46,010 bases of DNA. Source: an uncultured Veillonella sp. GTDB lineage: Bacteria > Bacillota > Negativicutes > Veillonellales > Veillonellaceae. A program made the translations under genes and the position numbers. Below the pieces are notes generated by a model. The model was not told the origin of the DNA and searched no databases. It saw nothing but the letters and a program-made list of their open reading frames with translations. Location of the stretch: the NCBI RefSeq assembly GCF_937981445.1, contig NZ_CALJON010000016.1, forward strand, positions 1 to 46,010, read 5' to 3'. Positions 6,953 through 16,277 of this stretch are shown one piece after another. The first letter of the stretch is position 1. Each line of letters begins with the position of its first letter.

Positions 6953-9400
6953 TTGTTGTTTGATTTTATACAACGTTGGATTGGTAATAATAGTGCTAGA
7001 GAAATTAAGAAGATGCGCACCATTGTGGAGCAAATTAATGGTCTTGAGTCATCATTAAATTCATTAAGTGATGCATCTTTAGCAGCAAAAACTCAGGAGT
7101 TTAAAAATCGCCTTGCTAAAGGTGAAACATTAGACGATATTTTACCTGAAGCATTTGCTGTAGTTCGTGAGGCTTCCAAGCGTGTTCTTGGCATGCGTCA
7201 CTTCGATGTACAGTTAATTGGTGGTATTACATTACACCGTGGTAACATAGCGGAAATGCGTACTGGTGAAGGTAAAACTTTAGTGGCTACCTTGCCAGTA
7301 TATTTAAATGCATTAACAGGTAAAGGTGTACATGTAGTTACTGTTAATGATTATTTGGCGAGCCGTGACAGTGAGTGGATGGGGAAATTATATCGCTCAT
7401 TAGGCTTAAGTGTAGGTTTGATTGTAGCTAATTTAGATTACAATCAGCGTAAAATGGCCTATGCTGCGGACATTACATATGGTACAAATAATGAATTTGG
7501 CTTTGATTATCTTCGTGATAACATGGTAGTTCATGCGGATCAAATGGTACAGCGTCCATTAAACTATGCTATTGTGGATGAAGTAGACTCCATTTTAATT
7601 GACGAAGCGCGTACGCCACTTATTATTTCTGGTCCTGGTGAACGCTCTACAGATAGCTACTATACATTAGCGAGCATTGTGCCTAAATTGGTTAAAGATG
7701 AAGACTACACAATCGATGAAAAGCAAAAAACGATTGCCCCTACTGAATCAGGGATTGCGAAAGTGGAAAAAATGCTTAAAATCGAAAACTTATACGATTC
7801 TGCTAACTTAGAGCTTAACCATTTACTTATTGCGTCTTTACGTGCTTATGCTATGATGCATCGCGATAAAGATTATGTAGTAAAAGATGGTAAAGTAGTT
7901 ATTGTTGACGAATTCACAGGTCGTTTAATGTTTGGTCGTCGTTATTCTGAAGGTTTACACCAAGCTATTGAGGCCAAAGAAGGTCTTCAAGTAGAACGTG
8001 AAAGCCAAACCTTAGCGTCCATTACATTCCAGAACTATTTCCGTATGTACAATAAATTGTCTGGTATGACTGGTACAGCGAAAACAGAAGAACAAGAATT
8101 TAACAATATTTATGGTCTTGAAGTATATGAAATTCCACCAAACAAACCATTGCTTCGTAAGGATTTACCAGACTTAATCTTCAAAACCAAGAAGGCTAAG
8201 TACAAGGCCGTAGTTAAAGACGTGGTGGAACGTCATAAAAAAGGTCAGCCAGTGCTCGTAGGTACTACTTCCATTGTACAGTCTGAAGAGCTTGGTGATA
8301 TGCTTCTTAAGAGTGGTGTTCCTAACAATGTATTGAATGCTAAGCATCATGAAAAAGAAGCAGAAATTGTTAAAAATGCTGGTCAGCGCGGCATGGTAAC
8401 AATTGCTACTAATATGGCTGGACGTGGTACAGATATTAGCCTTGGTGAAGGTGTTGCTGAACTTGGCGGTCTTCACATCTTGGGTACCGAACGCCATGAA
8501 AGCCGTCGTATTGACAATCAGCTTCGCGGCCGTTCTGGTCGTCAGGGGGACCCAGGATCGAGTCAATTCTTCTTATCTCTTGAAGATGATTTGATGCGTA
8601 TCTTTGGGGCTGACAATATTTCGAGCATGATGGATAAATTAGGCATGGAAGAGGATGAACCAATCGAACATTCTCTCATCACTAAATCTATTGAACGTGC
8701 TCAGAAGAAAGTAGAAAATCATAACTTCAATATTCGTAAATATATCCTTGAATATGATGATGTTATGAATCAGCAACGTGAGGTATTATACGAACAACGT
8801 CGTAAGATTCTTGGTAATGAATCCTTAAAAGATACAATTATGGATATGGTAGATGCCATTGTTCTTAAGGCGATGAATCAATATGCTGATGAAAAATTAT
8901 ATCCAGAAGAATGGGACTATGAAGGTTTATTAAAACAATTAGAACTCTTCTTCTTAGAGCCAGGTACATTGACTGTTGAAGAAATGGAAGAATATGGCCG
9001 TGGCGAATTACAAGAGAAATTAATTTCTATTGCGCATGAAGAATACGCTAAACGAGAAGCTCTTATTGGTGAAGTTAATATGAGAGCTTTGGAAAAAGCC
9101 GTTATGCTAAAAATTGTAGACAGCAAATGGATGGAACACCTAGATTCCATGGATATGCTTCGTGAAGGTATTGGCCTTCGCGCATATGGTCAAAAGAATC
9201 CATTGGTAGAATACAAGTTTGAAGCATATGATATGTTTGAAGCTATGATTGACGCCATTCAAGAAGATACTGTTATGTACTTATACCGCATCCGTGTAGA
9301 ATTAAATGACGATGTGGCAAGTGAAGAAACACCAGTAGACCACCTGGCTAATGCGCAAACCCATCATGATGATGTGTTGGAACCGCAAAATGTAGATTAG
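6953..9400 (+). CDS. secA: Protein translocase ATPase SecA
   Basis: The motor that pushes preproteins through SecYEG. About 815 residues with the full order of domains: nucleotide-binding fold 1 with Walker A (RTGEGKT) and DEVDSILIDEARTPL, the preprotein cross-linking domain, fold 2 (ATNMAGRGTDI, QLRGRSGRQGDPG), and the helical scaffold and wing domains (MDMLREGIGLRAYGQ). The C-terminal zinc-binding tail with clustered cysteines seen in many SecA proteins is absent; the protein ends in an Asp/His-rich tail. A TTG start at 6953 (6 bases after AAGGAG) is preferred over TTG at 6947 or 6956. It is followed by prfB, as in many Firmicutes. Confidence 0.97.
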   Translation: MLFDFIQRWIGNNSAREIKKMRTIVEQINGLESSLNSLSDASLAAKTQEFKNRLAKGETLDDILPEAFAVVREASKRVLGMRHFDVQLIGGITLHRGNIAEMRTGEGKTLVATLPVYLNALTGKGVHVVTVNDYLASRDSEWMGKLYRSLGLSVGLIVANLDYNQRKMAYAADITYGTNNEFGFDYLRDNMVVHADQMVQRPLNYAIVDEVDSILIDEARTPLIISGPGERSTDSYYTLASIVPKLVKDEDYTIDEKQKTIAPTESGIAKVEKMLKIENLYDSANLELNHLLIASLRAYAMMHRDKDYVVKDGKVVIVDEFTGRLMFGRRYSEGLHQAIEAKEGLQVERESQTLASITFQNYFRMYNKLSGMTGTAKTEEQEFNNIYGLEVYEIPPNKPLLRKDLPDLIFKTKKAKYKAVVKDVVERHKKGQPVLVGTTSIVQSEELGDMLLKSGVPNNVLNAKHHEKEAEIVKNAGQRGMVTIATNMAGRGTDISLGEGVAELGGLHILGTERHESRRIDNQLRGRSGRQGDPGSSQFFLSLEDDLMRIFGADNISSMMDKLGMEEDEPIEHSLITKSIERAQKKVENHNFNIRKYILEYDDVMNQQREVLYEQRRKILGNESLKDTIMDMVDAIVLKAMNQYADEKLYPEEWDYEGLLKQLELFFLEPGTLTVEEMEEYGRGELQEKLISIAHEEYAKREALIGEVNMRALEKAVMLKIVDSKWMEHLDSMDMLREGIGLRAYGQKNPLVEYKFEAYDMFEAMIDAIQEDTVMYLYRIRVELNDDVASEETPVDHLANAQTHHDDVLEPQNVD

Positions 9401-9405
9401 ACCAA

Positions 9406-9455
9406 CGCAGAATGGTTCGTTGCCGGGGCTTACCTTTGGCACGGCCATTTTCTGC
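9406..9455 (+). other. Structured spacer between secA and prfB
   Basis: The outer stem GCAGAATGG (9407-9415) pairs with CCATTTTCTGC (9445-9455) with small bulges; the inner stem CGTTGCC (9418-9424) pairs with GGCACG (9438-9443). No T tract follows, so simple termination is unlikely. It could be an mRNA processing or stability element. Confidence 0.45.
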
Positions 9456-9492
9456 ATTTATAGGATATGATTTTAAGAAAGAGGTGAACCTG

Positions 9493-10600
9493 TTGTTAGA
9501 GGATTTAAAAGGACCTATTGACAATTTGGAGGAGCGTATATATGGAATGAGGGATTCACTTTAACATCGCTCAAAAGGAAGATCGAATCTTTACATTAGA
9601 TGTTAAAATGAGTGACCCTGAATTTTGGAATGACCCAGATTTAGCAAAAGCAATTTCCCAGGAAGCCACCCAATTAAAGGATGCTGTTGATGGTTATAAA
9701 TCATTAGTAGGTGAAATTGAAGATGCTAAATTGATGCTTGAAATGGCTATTGAAGAAGAGGATGCTTCTTTAGAGCCAGAAATTGCTGATTTGGTTAAAC
9801 ATATTGAAGACGAAGTGGAACGCCGCGAAGTATTACTTCTTTTAAGTGGCGAATACGATAAAAATAATGCTATTTTAACATTCCATGCCGGTGCTGGTGG
9901 TACGGAGGCGCAGGATTGGGTGAGTATGTTGATTCGCATGTATTTGCGTTGGGCTGAGCAACATGGGTATAGCATTACTATGATGGATGAGCAGCCAGGC
10001 GATGAGGCGGGCATAAAAAGTGCGACCTTCTTAATTCAAGGTGAAAATGCTTTTGGCTATTTTAAATCTGAAAAAGGTGTTCATCGTTTAGTCCGTATTT
10101 CACCATTTGATGCCAATGCACGGCGTCATACCTCCTTTGCTGCTGTAGATGTAATGCCTGAAATCGATGATACTGTAGACATTCACCTAGATATGAAAGA
10201 CGTGCGTGTCGATACATATCGCGCTAGTGGAGCCGGCGGTCAGCATATTAATAAAACTGATTCTGCTATTCGTATGACTCACATTCCTACAGGGATTGTA
10301 GTGCAATGTCAAAGTGAACGCTCACAGATTCAAAACCGCGATCAGGCTTTGAAACTCTTGCGCGCTAAGTTATTTGAATTAGAACTAGAAAAGCAAGCAG
10401 AGTTAAAAGAAAAGATTGGCGGTACCTACCAGGCCATTGAATGGGGCAGTCAAATTCGTTCCTATGTATTCCATCCTTATAATTTAGTTAAAGACCATCG
10501 CACAGGTGTTGAAACAGGTAATGTGCAAGCCGTTATGGATGGTACTATTGATAATTTTATTGAAGGATACTTAAAGAAAGAAGCTAATTTAAAAGTTTAA
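9493..10600 (+). CDS. prfB: Peptide chain release factor 2, programmed +1 frameshift
   Basis: RF2 terminates translation at UGA and UAA. The first frame starts at TTG 9493 (ribosome binding site GAGGTG) and encodes 23 codons ending in MRDSL, then meets TAA (9562-9564). After a +1 shift on CTT (9559-9561), reading resumes at AAC (9563) and runs to 10600, giving about 368 residues. The internal Shine-Dalgarno AGGGA lies three codons before the shift site as in the classical element. The product has the SPF stop-codon recognition motif (RISPFDA) and the catalytic GGQ (SGAGGQHINK). The unusual point is that the in-frame stop is TAA, where nearly all such sites have TGA. The coordinates span both parts; base 9562 is skipped. 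Confidence 0.93.
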
Positions 10601-10625
10601 TTAATTGTAGGAGCATACAAAAGTT

Positions 10626-11315
10626 ATGAAAAAGTTTATTATTGCCTTAGTAGTTATAATTGTAGCTGTGTTAGTAGCAGCACAAGTATTACTGCCTGAT
10701 TTTGTAAAAAGTCAATTAGAACGAGAAATAAACAGTAAGCTGAATCCAGATTCTACGACTTTAGTGGTAGAGTCCTCACCTGCTGCTAAGATGCTCTTAG
10801 GTGATGTAGATGCATTGCGCGGTGAATTAGAAGGTGTAACCTTAGGTCACCTTACCTTTGCGGATGTACATTTAGATGTACAAGATATGCAATTTAATGC
10901 CTTTGATTTATTAGTAAATCATAAATTAGAGATTAGCGAAATTGGCAAAGGTCAAATTGAAGGCACTGTTACTGAGTCTGATTTACAAACTTTTATGGAG
11001 AAAAATATCAAGGGACTTCAAATTAAAGAAGTGGATATTAACTCCAATGGCATCAATGTAGTAGGCTCTGTAGACATGGGCTTTATTAAAGGGACGGCGA
11101 ATATTAAAGGGAAATTAGAAATAAAAAATAATTCCCTCGTATTCTCTCCAGACCGTTTTGAAATTAATGGTTCTAGCATTGGTGGTTTAACATCAGCCGT
11201 TTTAAAACAAATTGTTATTTATGACTTTACAGAATTCCCAATTCCAGTTCAGGCAGACCGTATTGAAACTGTAAATGGTGAATTACATCTTTATGTAAGT
11301 CCTATAGCAAAGTAA
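10626..11315 (+). CDS. DUF2993 (LmeA-like) membrane-anchored lipid-binding protein
   Basis: A 229-residue protein with an N-terminal membrane anchor or uncleaved signal (about residues 4-24) and a beta-rich extracytoplasmic domain. Alternating hydrophobic strands and the pattern GxVDxxxG-like turns match the DUF2993 family, whose mycobacterial member LmeA binds phospholipid and supports lipoglycan assembly. No catalytic residues are known for the family. It sits 25 bp after prfB and 13 bp before the DUF5693 gene, so it belongs to an envelope gene set inside the secA operon. The exact role is unknown. Confidence 0.75.
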   Translation: MKKFIIALVVIIVAVLVAAQVLLPDFVKSQLEREINSKLNPDSTTLVVESSPAAKMLLGDVDALRGELEGVTLGHLTFADVHLDVQDMQFNAFDLLVNHKLEISEIGKGQIEGTVTESDLQTFMEKNIKGLQIKEVDINSNGINVVGSVDMGFIKGTANIKGKLEIKNNSLVFSPDRFEINGSSIGGLTSAVLKQIVIYDFTEFPIPVQADRIETVNGELHLYVSPIAK

Positions 11316-11328
11316 GAAAGGTTCTATT

Positions 11329-13368
11329 GTGAAAGACATACAAAGAATTAAACGAAGATTTTCGCCCATATTAATGGTGCTCATTTTAGTGGGCTTATGT
11401 GCGAGTCTCTTTTTAGTACATCAACGCTATCAAGTAGAACATACTCAACAACAAATAGAAAATATAGTTGACTATGATGCTGTATTACGGGCCGCATCTT
11501 TTGAAAAACGCAGCACGGAAGATGCCTTAAAAGCACTTAAGGATGCAGGCGTTACAGCTATGGCGATTTATGATCGCACCTTGGCTAAAGCCAGTGATAG
11601 CGGCGATATTAAAGTATATAAAGGTGAAGAAGCAGCTGCTTTACATCTTTATAATGCACAACCTACACCTGGTATTACCTATGTAGCACCAGTATATGGT
11701 AAAGAAGGATATTTCAAAGAAATAAAAGAAGATTTACAAGCGCGCTTAGGTGATGAAAAAGTACAAGAACTTTGGTCTGTACAAGGTCCTGTTTTAGCTT
11801 TGACGCAGCCTAATGAAGCATTAATGGACATGAAGTTGAGTATTTCTCGTCTTCAAGCCTTAGAAGTAAGTCAATTAGGCTTTAATGTTATTGCCAGACC
11901 GACTAATTTTAAAAATGGAAGCCGCGACAATGTAAATCATGTACTTGATCGCTTAGAAGGGGTTCCCAATGTAACTGGCATGGTATTCGTAGGTAAAGAA
12001 GTGTTGGGCTATCCTAATAATCTCGACTTATTAGATGCGCGCTTAAAATCTATGAGAATCCCTGTAGCTGGTATTGAAGCAGTGAACCAATTACAATATG
12101 ATACGCAAGTAGGTTTTACTGAATTGGCCATTGCCGATGAATACAGTGTGGGCCGTTTATATACGATTCAAAAAGAATCGCTCAAGAAATTGTCCCCAGA
12201 AGAAGTATCTCAATGGTTTTATATCAGTGATATTGAGCGAAATATTCGCTACAATCTATTCCCGATCTATGAAGAAGGAGTAGGCAATAAAACAGCCCTT
12301 GAAACAAGTATTGAATATATGAAGGAAGTAAAAGAAAAATTGGAACCGCGCGGTTTTACCTTTGGTCGTCCAAGTATTTACCCTCCATATAAGCCAAGCC
12401 CTATTGCGGCAATACTAACATTAAGTGGTTCTATTGCACTCTTTACTTGGATGGTTCATTTGTTATTGCCTATGAGCCGCAATAAACAATTAGTGTTTAA
12501 TTTTACTTTATTATTAATTTCTGTCGTATTTTATGCTATTACTCATGGCACCTTGATTAGTCAAATTTGGTCTCTTGCGGCGGCTATAACGGCGCCAGTG
12601 GTGGCCATTATATTACTGATGGATTGCTGGATAGCGCGAAGTCACTCTACGCCATTAGGCCCTTGGCGGGCGACCTTAGAGTCCATTGGCTATTTAGTAG
12701 GCGCAGCCTTTTTTGCGGCCATTGGGGGCATGATGATTGCCGCCTTACTAGGGAACACTCGATTCTTTATGGAATTCGCCCTCTTTAGAGGCGTAAAATT
12801 AGTTTTCGTAGCGCCTATTATTCTTACGGCTATCGCTTACTTACAGCGCTTTCCATTATGGAAAGGGAAGACTATAAGCAGCGTGGAAGACTCTAAGACA
12901 TTTATTAAAGAGTTTTTAACTGTAGATGTAAAACTTTATATGATTTTAATCTTTGGTTTCTTAGGTGCTGCTGCTTGGGTATTTGTTGGACGTAGTGGAC
13001 ATACGGCAGGTGTGCCTGTGCCAAGCTTTGAAATTGCCTTGCGCCGTTTCTTAGAAAATACCCTTTACGCAAGACCTCGTGAAAAAGAATTTTTAATTGG
13101 ACATCCTGCTTTAATGTTGGCATCCTTTGCATTCTTGCGTCGTTGGCCTATGGTATTACATTTTCTATTTACCATAGCTGGTGTAATCGGCATTGGTTCC
13201 TTAGTAGAAACCTTCTGTCATTTGCGAACTCCTGTACTTATGAGTATTGCCCGCGGCCTTGATGGCCTTTGGTTTGGCATTATTGCCGGTATTGTGGCGA
13301 TTTTATTATTCCGCTTCTTAGCCTATATTACTCGTTGGAATCAGTCACGGGAGGTGTCTCATGACTAA
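11329..13368 (+). CDS. DUF5693 family polytopic membrane protein
   Basis: A 679-residue protein starting at GTG. A first membrane segment (about 13-31) is followed by a roughly 320-residue extracytoplasmic domain and then about eight to nine membrane segments from residue 355 to the end. I recognise it as the DUF5693 family, often next to csaB; no enzymatic motif is evident. Its 3' end overlaps csaB by 8 bp, implying joint expression and perhaps a joint job, for example as a membrane partner or flippase for a pyruvylated cell-wall polymer. That role is inference only. Confidence 0.75.
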   Translation: MKDIQRIKRRFSPILMVLILVGLCASLFLVHQRYQVEHTQQQIENIVDYDAVLRAASFEKRSTEDALKALKDAGVTAMAIYDRTLAKASDSGDIKVYKGEEAAALHLYNAQPTPGITYVAPVYGKEGYFKEIKEDLQARLGDEKVQELWSVQGPVLALTQPNEALMDMKLSISRLQALEVSQLGFNVIARPTNFKNGSRDNVNHVLDRLEGVPNVTGMVFVGKEVLGYPNNLDLLDARLKSMRIPVAGIEAVNQLQYDTQVGFTELAIADEYSVGRLYTIQKESLKKLSPEEVSQWFYISDIERNIRYNLFPIYEEGVGNKTALETSIEYMKEVKEKLEPRGFTFGRPSIYPPYKPSPIAAILTLSGSIALFTWMVHLLLPMSRNKQLVFNFTLLLISVVFYAITHGTLISQIWSLAAAITAPVVAIILLMDCWIARSHSTPLGPWRATLESIGYLVGAAFFAAIGGMMIAALLGNTRFFMEFALFRGVKLVFVAPIILTAIAYLQRFPLWKGKTISSVEDSKTFIKEFLTVDVKLYMILIFGFLGAAAWVFVGRSGHTAGVPVPSFEIALRRFLENTLYARPREKEFLIGHPALMLASFAFLRRWPMVLHFLFTIAGVIGIGSLVETFCHLRTPVLMSIARGLDGLWFGIIAGIVAILLFRFLAYITRWNQSREVSHD

Positions 13369-14455
13369 ATTGGTCATTTCAGGGTATTATGGTTTTGGTA
13401 ATGCTGGTGATGAAGCTATGTTAGCGGCTATTTTAGAAGCTATTTTAGAAGTCATCCCCGATGCGGATATTACAGTTATTTCTGGTAATCCTAAACAAAC
13501 AACTCAACATCATGGTGTTAAAGCAGTAGGTCGCTTTGATATGTTTGGCATATTAAATGCCATCGGTCGCTGTGATTTATTAATTAGTGGCGGAGGTAGT
13601 TTACTCCAAGACGTGACGAGTAAGCGAAGCTTGTATTACTATTTAAGTATCATCACATTAGCCACGACTTTGGGCAAACGCGTTATGTTATATGCACAGG
13701 GGATTGGGCCTTTACGACGTGAACGAGCTCGCAAATTAGTTGGTCAAGTTCTTAACAAAGTATCTATGATAACGGTGCGTGATGAAAAATCTAAGCAAGA
13801 GCTTGAATCGATGGGCGTAACAGAAGTTCCTATTGAAGTGACTGCGGATGCTGTTTTAGCTATGCATCCTGTAGATACTACAATTGGTAAGCGATTATTA
13901 AAAGAGTACCAATTATCTGGTGTACGCTATCGTGTAGGTGTATCAGTACGAAATTGGAAAGATTTTAGAGCCTATCGTCAAGAGCTAGCTACGGCATTAG
14001 ATCGTTTACATTGTGAACTAGATGCGCAAATTGTATTTATTCCTATGCAACATCCTGCTGATACAGGGGAAGCTAAGATGATTAGCTCCCTTATGAAGAG
14101 CGAGCCTGTTATTTTAGAAAGTATATACACAACTACAGAGCTATTGGCTTTAGAAGGTTGTATGGACTTACTAATCGGCGTTCGCTTACATGCATTAGTG
14201 TTTGCTACCTTAATGGAAAAGCCAGTAGTTGGTATTTCCTATGATCCTAAAATAACTAATTTCTTGCACATGATAGGACAGGAGCCCGTAGGTACTCTTG
14301 AGTCCTTGCGCAGTGAAATGGTATATAAAGCGGCATCTGAATTATTAGAAGATGCGGCGTTACAGCAAAAATCCTTACAACGCGTGGCTGAGCTTCGCGA
14401 AGAGTCTTTAAAAAATGCGCATATTGCGTTATCCTTATTAAGTAAGAATGGGTAA
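13361..14455 (+). CDS. csaB: Polysaccharide pyruvyl transferase CsaB
   Basis: A 364-residue member of the polysaccharide pyruvyl transferase family, which adds ketal-pyruvate from phosphoenolpyruvate to cell-wall polysaccharide; in Bacillus this creates the anchor for SLH-domain proteins. Supporting motifs are YYGFGNAGDEAMLAAIL at the N terminus, SGGGSLLQD, and the C-terminal RLHALVFA typical of this GT-B-like fold. The start overlaps the DUF5693 gene (ATG at 13361 with ribosome binding site GGGAGGTG). Negativicutes attach their outer membrane with SLH proteins, so the substrate here deserves attention. Confidence 0.9.
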   Translation: MTKLVISGYYGFGNAGDEAMLAAILEAILEVIPDADITVISGNPKQTTQHHGVKAVGRFDMFGILNAIGRCDLLISGGGSLLQDVTSKRSLYYYLSIITLATTLGKRVMLYAQGIGPLRRERARKLVGQVLNKVSMITVRDEKSKQELESMGVTEVPIEVTADAVLAMHPVDTTIGKRLLKEYQLSGVRYRVGVSVRNWKDFRAYRQELATALDRLHCELDAQIVFIPMQHPADTGEAKMISSLMKSEPVILESIYTTTELLALEGCMDLLIGVRLHALVFATLMEKPVVGISYDPKITNFLHMIGQEPVGTLESLRSEMVYKAASELLEDAALQQKSLQRVAELREESLKNAHIALSLLSKNG

Positions 14456-14494
14456 GTAGAATTTACTTGTTTCCTAATGGAATGGAGGGTCTTT

Positions 14495-15328
14495 ATGACA
14501 AAGTTAAATGCTGAACAAAAAGCACTAGTTCAGGAAAAGGCAAGAGAGATTCGTGTTAGTATTGTAAAGGCGGTTACGGCTGCTAAATCAGGTCATCCTG
14601 GTGGCTCCTTATCTATTGCCGACATTATGTCTCTACTATATTTTGTAGAGATGAAGGTAGATCCTGCTAATCCAAAATGGGTTGATCGTGACCGTTTTGT
14701 ATTATCCAAAGGCCATGCAGCACCAGCTTTATATGCTACCTTAGCTGAAAAAGGTTTCTTCTCTAAAGACGAACTTCAACATTTACGTAAAATTGACCAT
14801 ATTTTACAAGGTCATCCTGATATGAAGCATACACCAGGTGTTGATATGTCTACAGGTTCTTTAGGCCAAGGCATTAGCGCTGCTTGTGGTATGGCATTAG
14901 CTGGTAAAATCGACAATAAAGAGTTTCGCGTATATTCCATTTTAGGCGATGGTGAATTAGAAGAAGGTCAAGTTTGGGAAGCCGCTATGTTTGCTGGTTT
15001 TTATAAACTTAACAATTTAACAGCTTTTGTAGATTATAATGGCCTTCAAATTGATGGCGATATTACAGAAGTTATGTCTCCACTTCCTATTGGCGAAAAA
15101 TTTGCTGCCTTTAATTGGAATGTAATTGAAGTTAATGGTCATGATTTAGATGAGTTACATGATGCGATTGAAGCCGCAAAAGCAGTTACTGACAAACCAA
15201 CTGTAGTTGTTATGCATACTGTAAAAGGCAAGGGCGTTAAAGAAATGGAAGGCCAAGCTGGCTGGCATGGCAAGGCGCCTAGTGCTGAAGAATGTGAAAA
15301 ATTTGTGGCAGAACTTTTGGAGGTGTAA
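14495..15328 (+). CDS. Transketolase, N-terminal subunit
   Basis: The thiamine-diphosphate-binding half of a split transketolase, 277 residues. It shows AAKSGHPGGSLS, SKGHAAPALYA, the TPP/metal motif GDGELEEGQVWEA followed by the expected asparagine (VDYNGLQ), and GKGVKEMEG. Together with the next gene it would form the two-carbon transferase of the non-oxidative pentose phosphate pathway in the cytoplasm. The ATG at 14495 with GGAGGG is preferred over an upstream ATG at 14477. The stop lies one base before the start of the partner gene. Split transketolases are common in Clostridia and Negativicutes. Confidence 0.95.
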   Translation: MTKLNAEQKALVQEKAREIRVSIVKAVTAAKSGHPGGSLSIADIMSLLYFVEMKVDPANPKWVDRDRFVLSKGHAAPALYATLAEKGFFSKDELQHLRKIDHILQGHPDMKHTPGVDMSTGSLGQGISAACGMALAGKIDNKEFRVYSILGDGELEEGQVWEAAMFAGFYKLNNLTAFVDYNGLQIDGDITEVMSPLPIGEKFAAFNWNVIEVNGHDLDELHDAIEAAKAVTDKPTVVVMHTVKGKGVKEMEGQAGWHGKAPSAEECEKFVAELLEV

Positions 15329-15329
15329 G

Positions 15330-16262
15330 ATGGGTAAGGCAACTCGTGAAGCGTACGGTGCAGCATTAGCTGAAATCGGTGCAAAAAATAAAAATATTGT
15401 AGTATTGGATGCAGATTTATCTAAATCTACTAAAACAGATACATTTAAAAAAGTAGTTCCTGAACGTTTCTTCAATGTAGGGATTGCTGAACAAAATTTG
15501 ATTAGCGTTGGGGCAGGTCTTGCAGCAGCAGGCAAGATTCCATTTGTATCTTCCTTCTCCATGTTTGCTACAGGCCGTGCTTTTGAACAAGTGAGAAATG
15601 CGGTATGTTATGCTAAACTTAATGTAAAAATTTGTGCCACTCATGCAGGTATTACAGTAGGTGAAGATGGTGCTACCCATCAAAGTTTAGAAGATATTGC
15701 ATGCATGCGTGCCATTCCTAATTTAACTGTAATCGTTCCAGCTGATGAAGCTGAAACAAAGGCTGTTGTAAGTTGGGCAGCAGAGTATAATGGTCCTGTT
15801 TATGTTCGCTTAGGCCGTGCTGGCGTAGCCGATGTAACACCTGAAAACTACACATTTACACCAGGTAAATCCACTGAGCTAGTAGCAGGTACTGATGTAT
15901 CTATTATTGCTTGTGGTGCCTTAGTTGGCCCAGCTGTAGACGCTGCGGCGATGTTAAAAGAACAAGGCGTAAGTGCCCGTGTTATTAACATGGCTTCTAT
16001 TAAACCAATTGATGCTGATGCTATTATTAAAGCGGCTACTGAAACTGGTGCTATCGTAACAGCTGAAGAACATAATATTATTGGTGGTTTAGGCGCTGCT
16101 GTAGCAGAAGTTGTTACTGAGCATAAACCAGTACCAGTGATCCGCGTAGGTACCAATGATACTTTCGGTGAATCTGGTACACCAAAAGAATTAATGGCAA
16201 AATATGGTTTAACTGCTGAACATATTGTAGAAGCCGCACAAACAGCAATAAAACGCAAATAG
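15330..16262 (+). CDS. Transketolase, C-terminal subunit
   Basis: A 310-residue protein holding the pyrimidine-binding and C-terminal domains of the split transketolase. The catalytic glutamate that activates thiamine diphosphate is in VGIAEQNLISVGAGLA, and the C-terminal domain runs from about residue 185. The ribosome binding site GGAGGTG lies inside the last codons of the N-terminal subunit gene and the ATG at 15330 follows its stop by one base, so equal synthesis is likely. A 1-deoxyxylulose-5-phosphate synthase is ruled out by the two-gene split and the N-half motifs. Confidence 0.95.
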   Translation: MGKATREAYGAALAEIGAKNKNIVVLDADLSKSTKTDTFKKVVPERFFNVGIAEQNLISVGAGLAAAGKIPFVSSFSMFATGRAFEQVRNAVCYAKLNVKICATHAGITVGEDGATHQSLEDIACMRAIPNLTVIVPADEAETKAVVSWAAEYNGPVYVRLGRAGVADVTPENYTFTPGKSTELVAGTDVSIIACGALVGPAVDAAAMLKEQGVSARVINMASIKPIDADAIIKAATETGAIVTAEEHNIIGGLGAAVAEVVTEHKPVPVIRVGTNDTFGESGTPKELMAKYGLTAEHIVEAAQTAIKRK

Positions 16263-16277
16263 TAAAGGACAATATCA

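Noticed and set aside
9493..9607. prfB as a pseudogene with a 5' frameshift
   Set aside because: The break sits exactly at the classical programmed shift site with an upstream Shine-Dalgarno; the rest of the gene is intact.
15139..15683. Several minus-strand frames across the transketolase junction
   Set aside because: Shadows of the two transketolase subunit genes, which overlap in neither function nor frame with these.
14495..16262. Transketolase broken by a frameshift or nonsense mutation
   Set aside because: Each half has its own ribosome binding site and start, and the two-gene form is normal in related bacteria.
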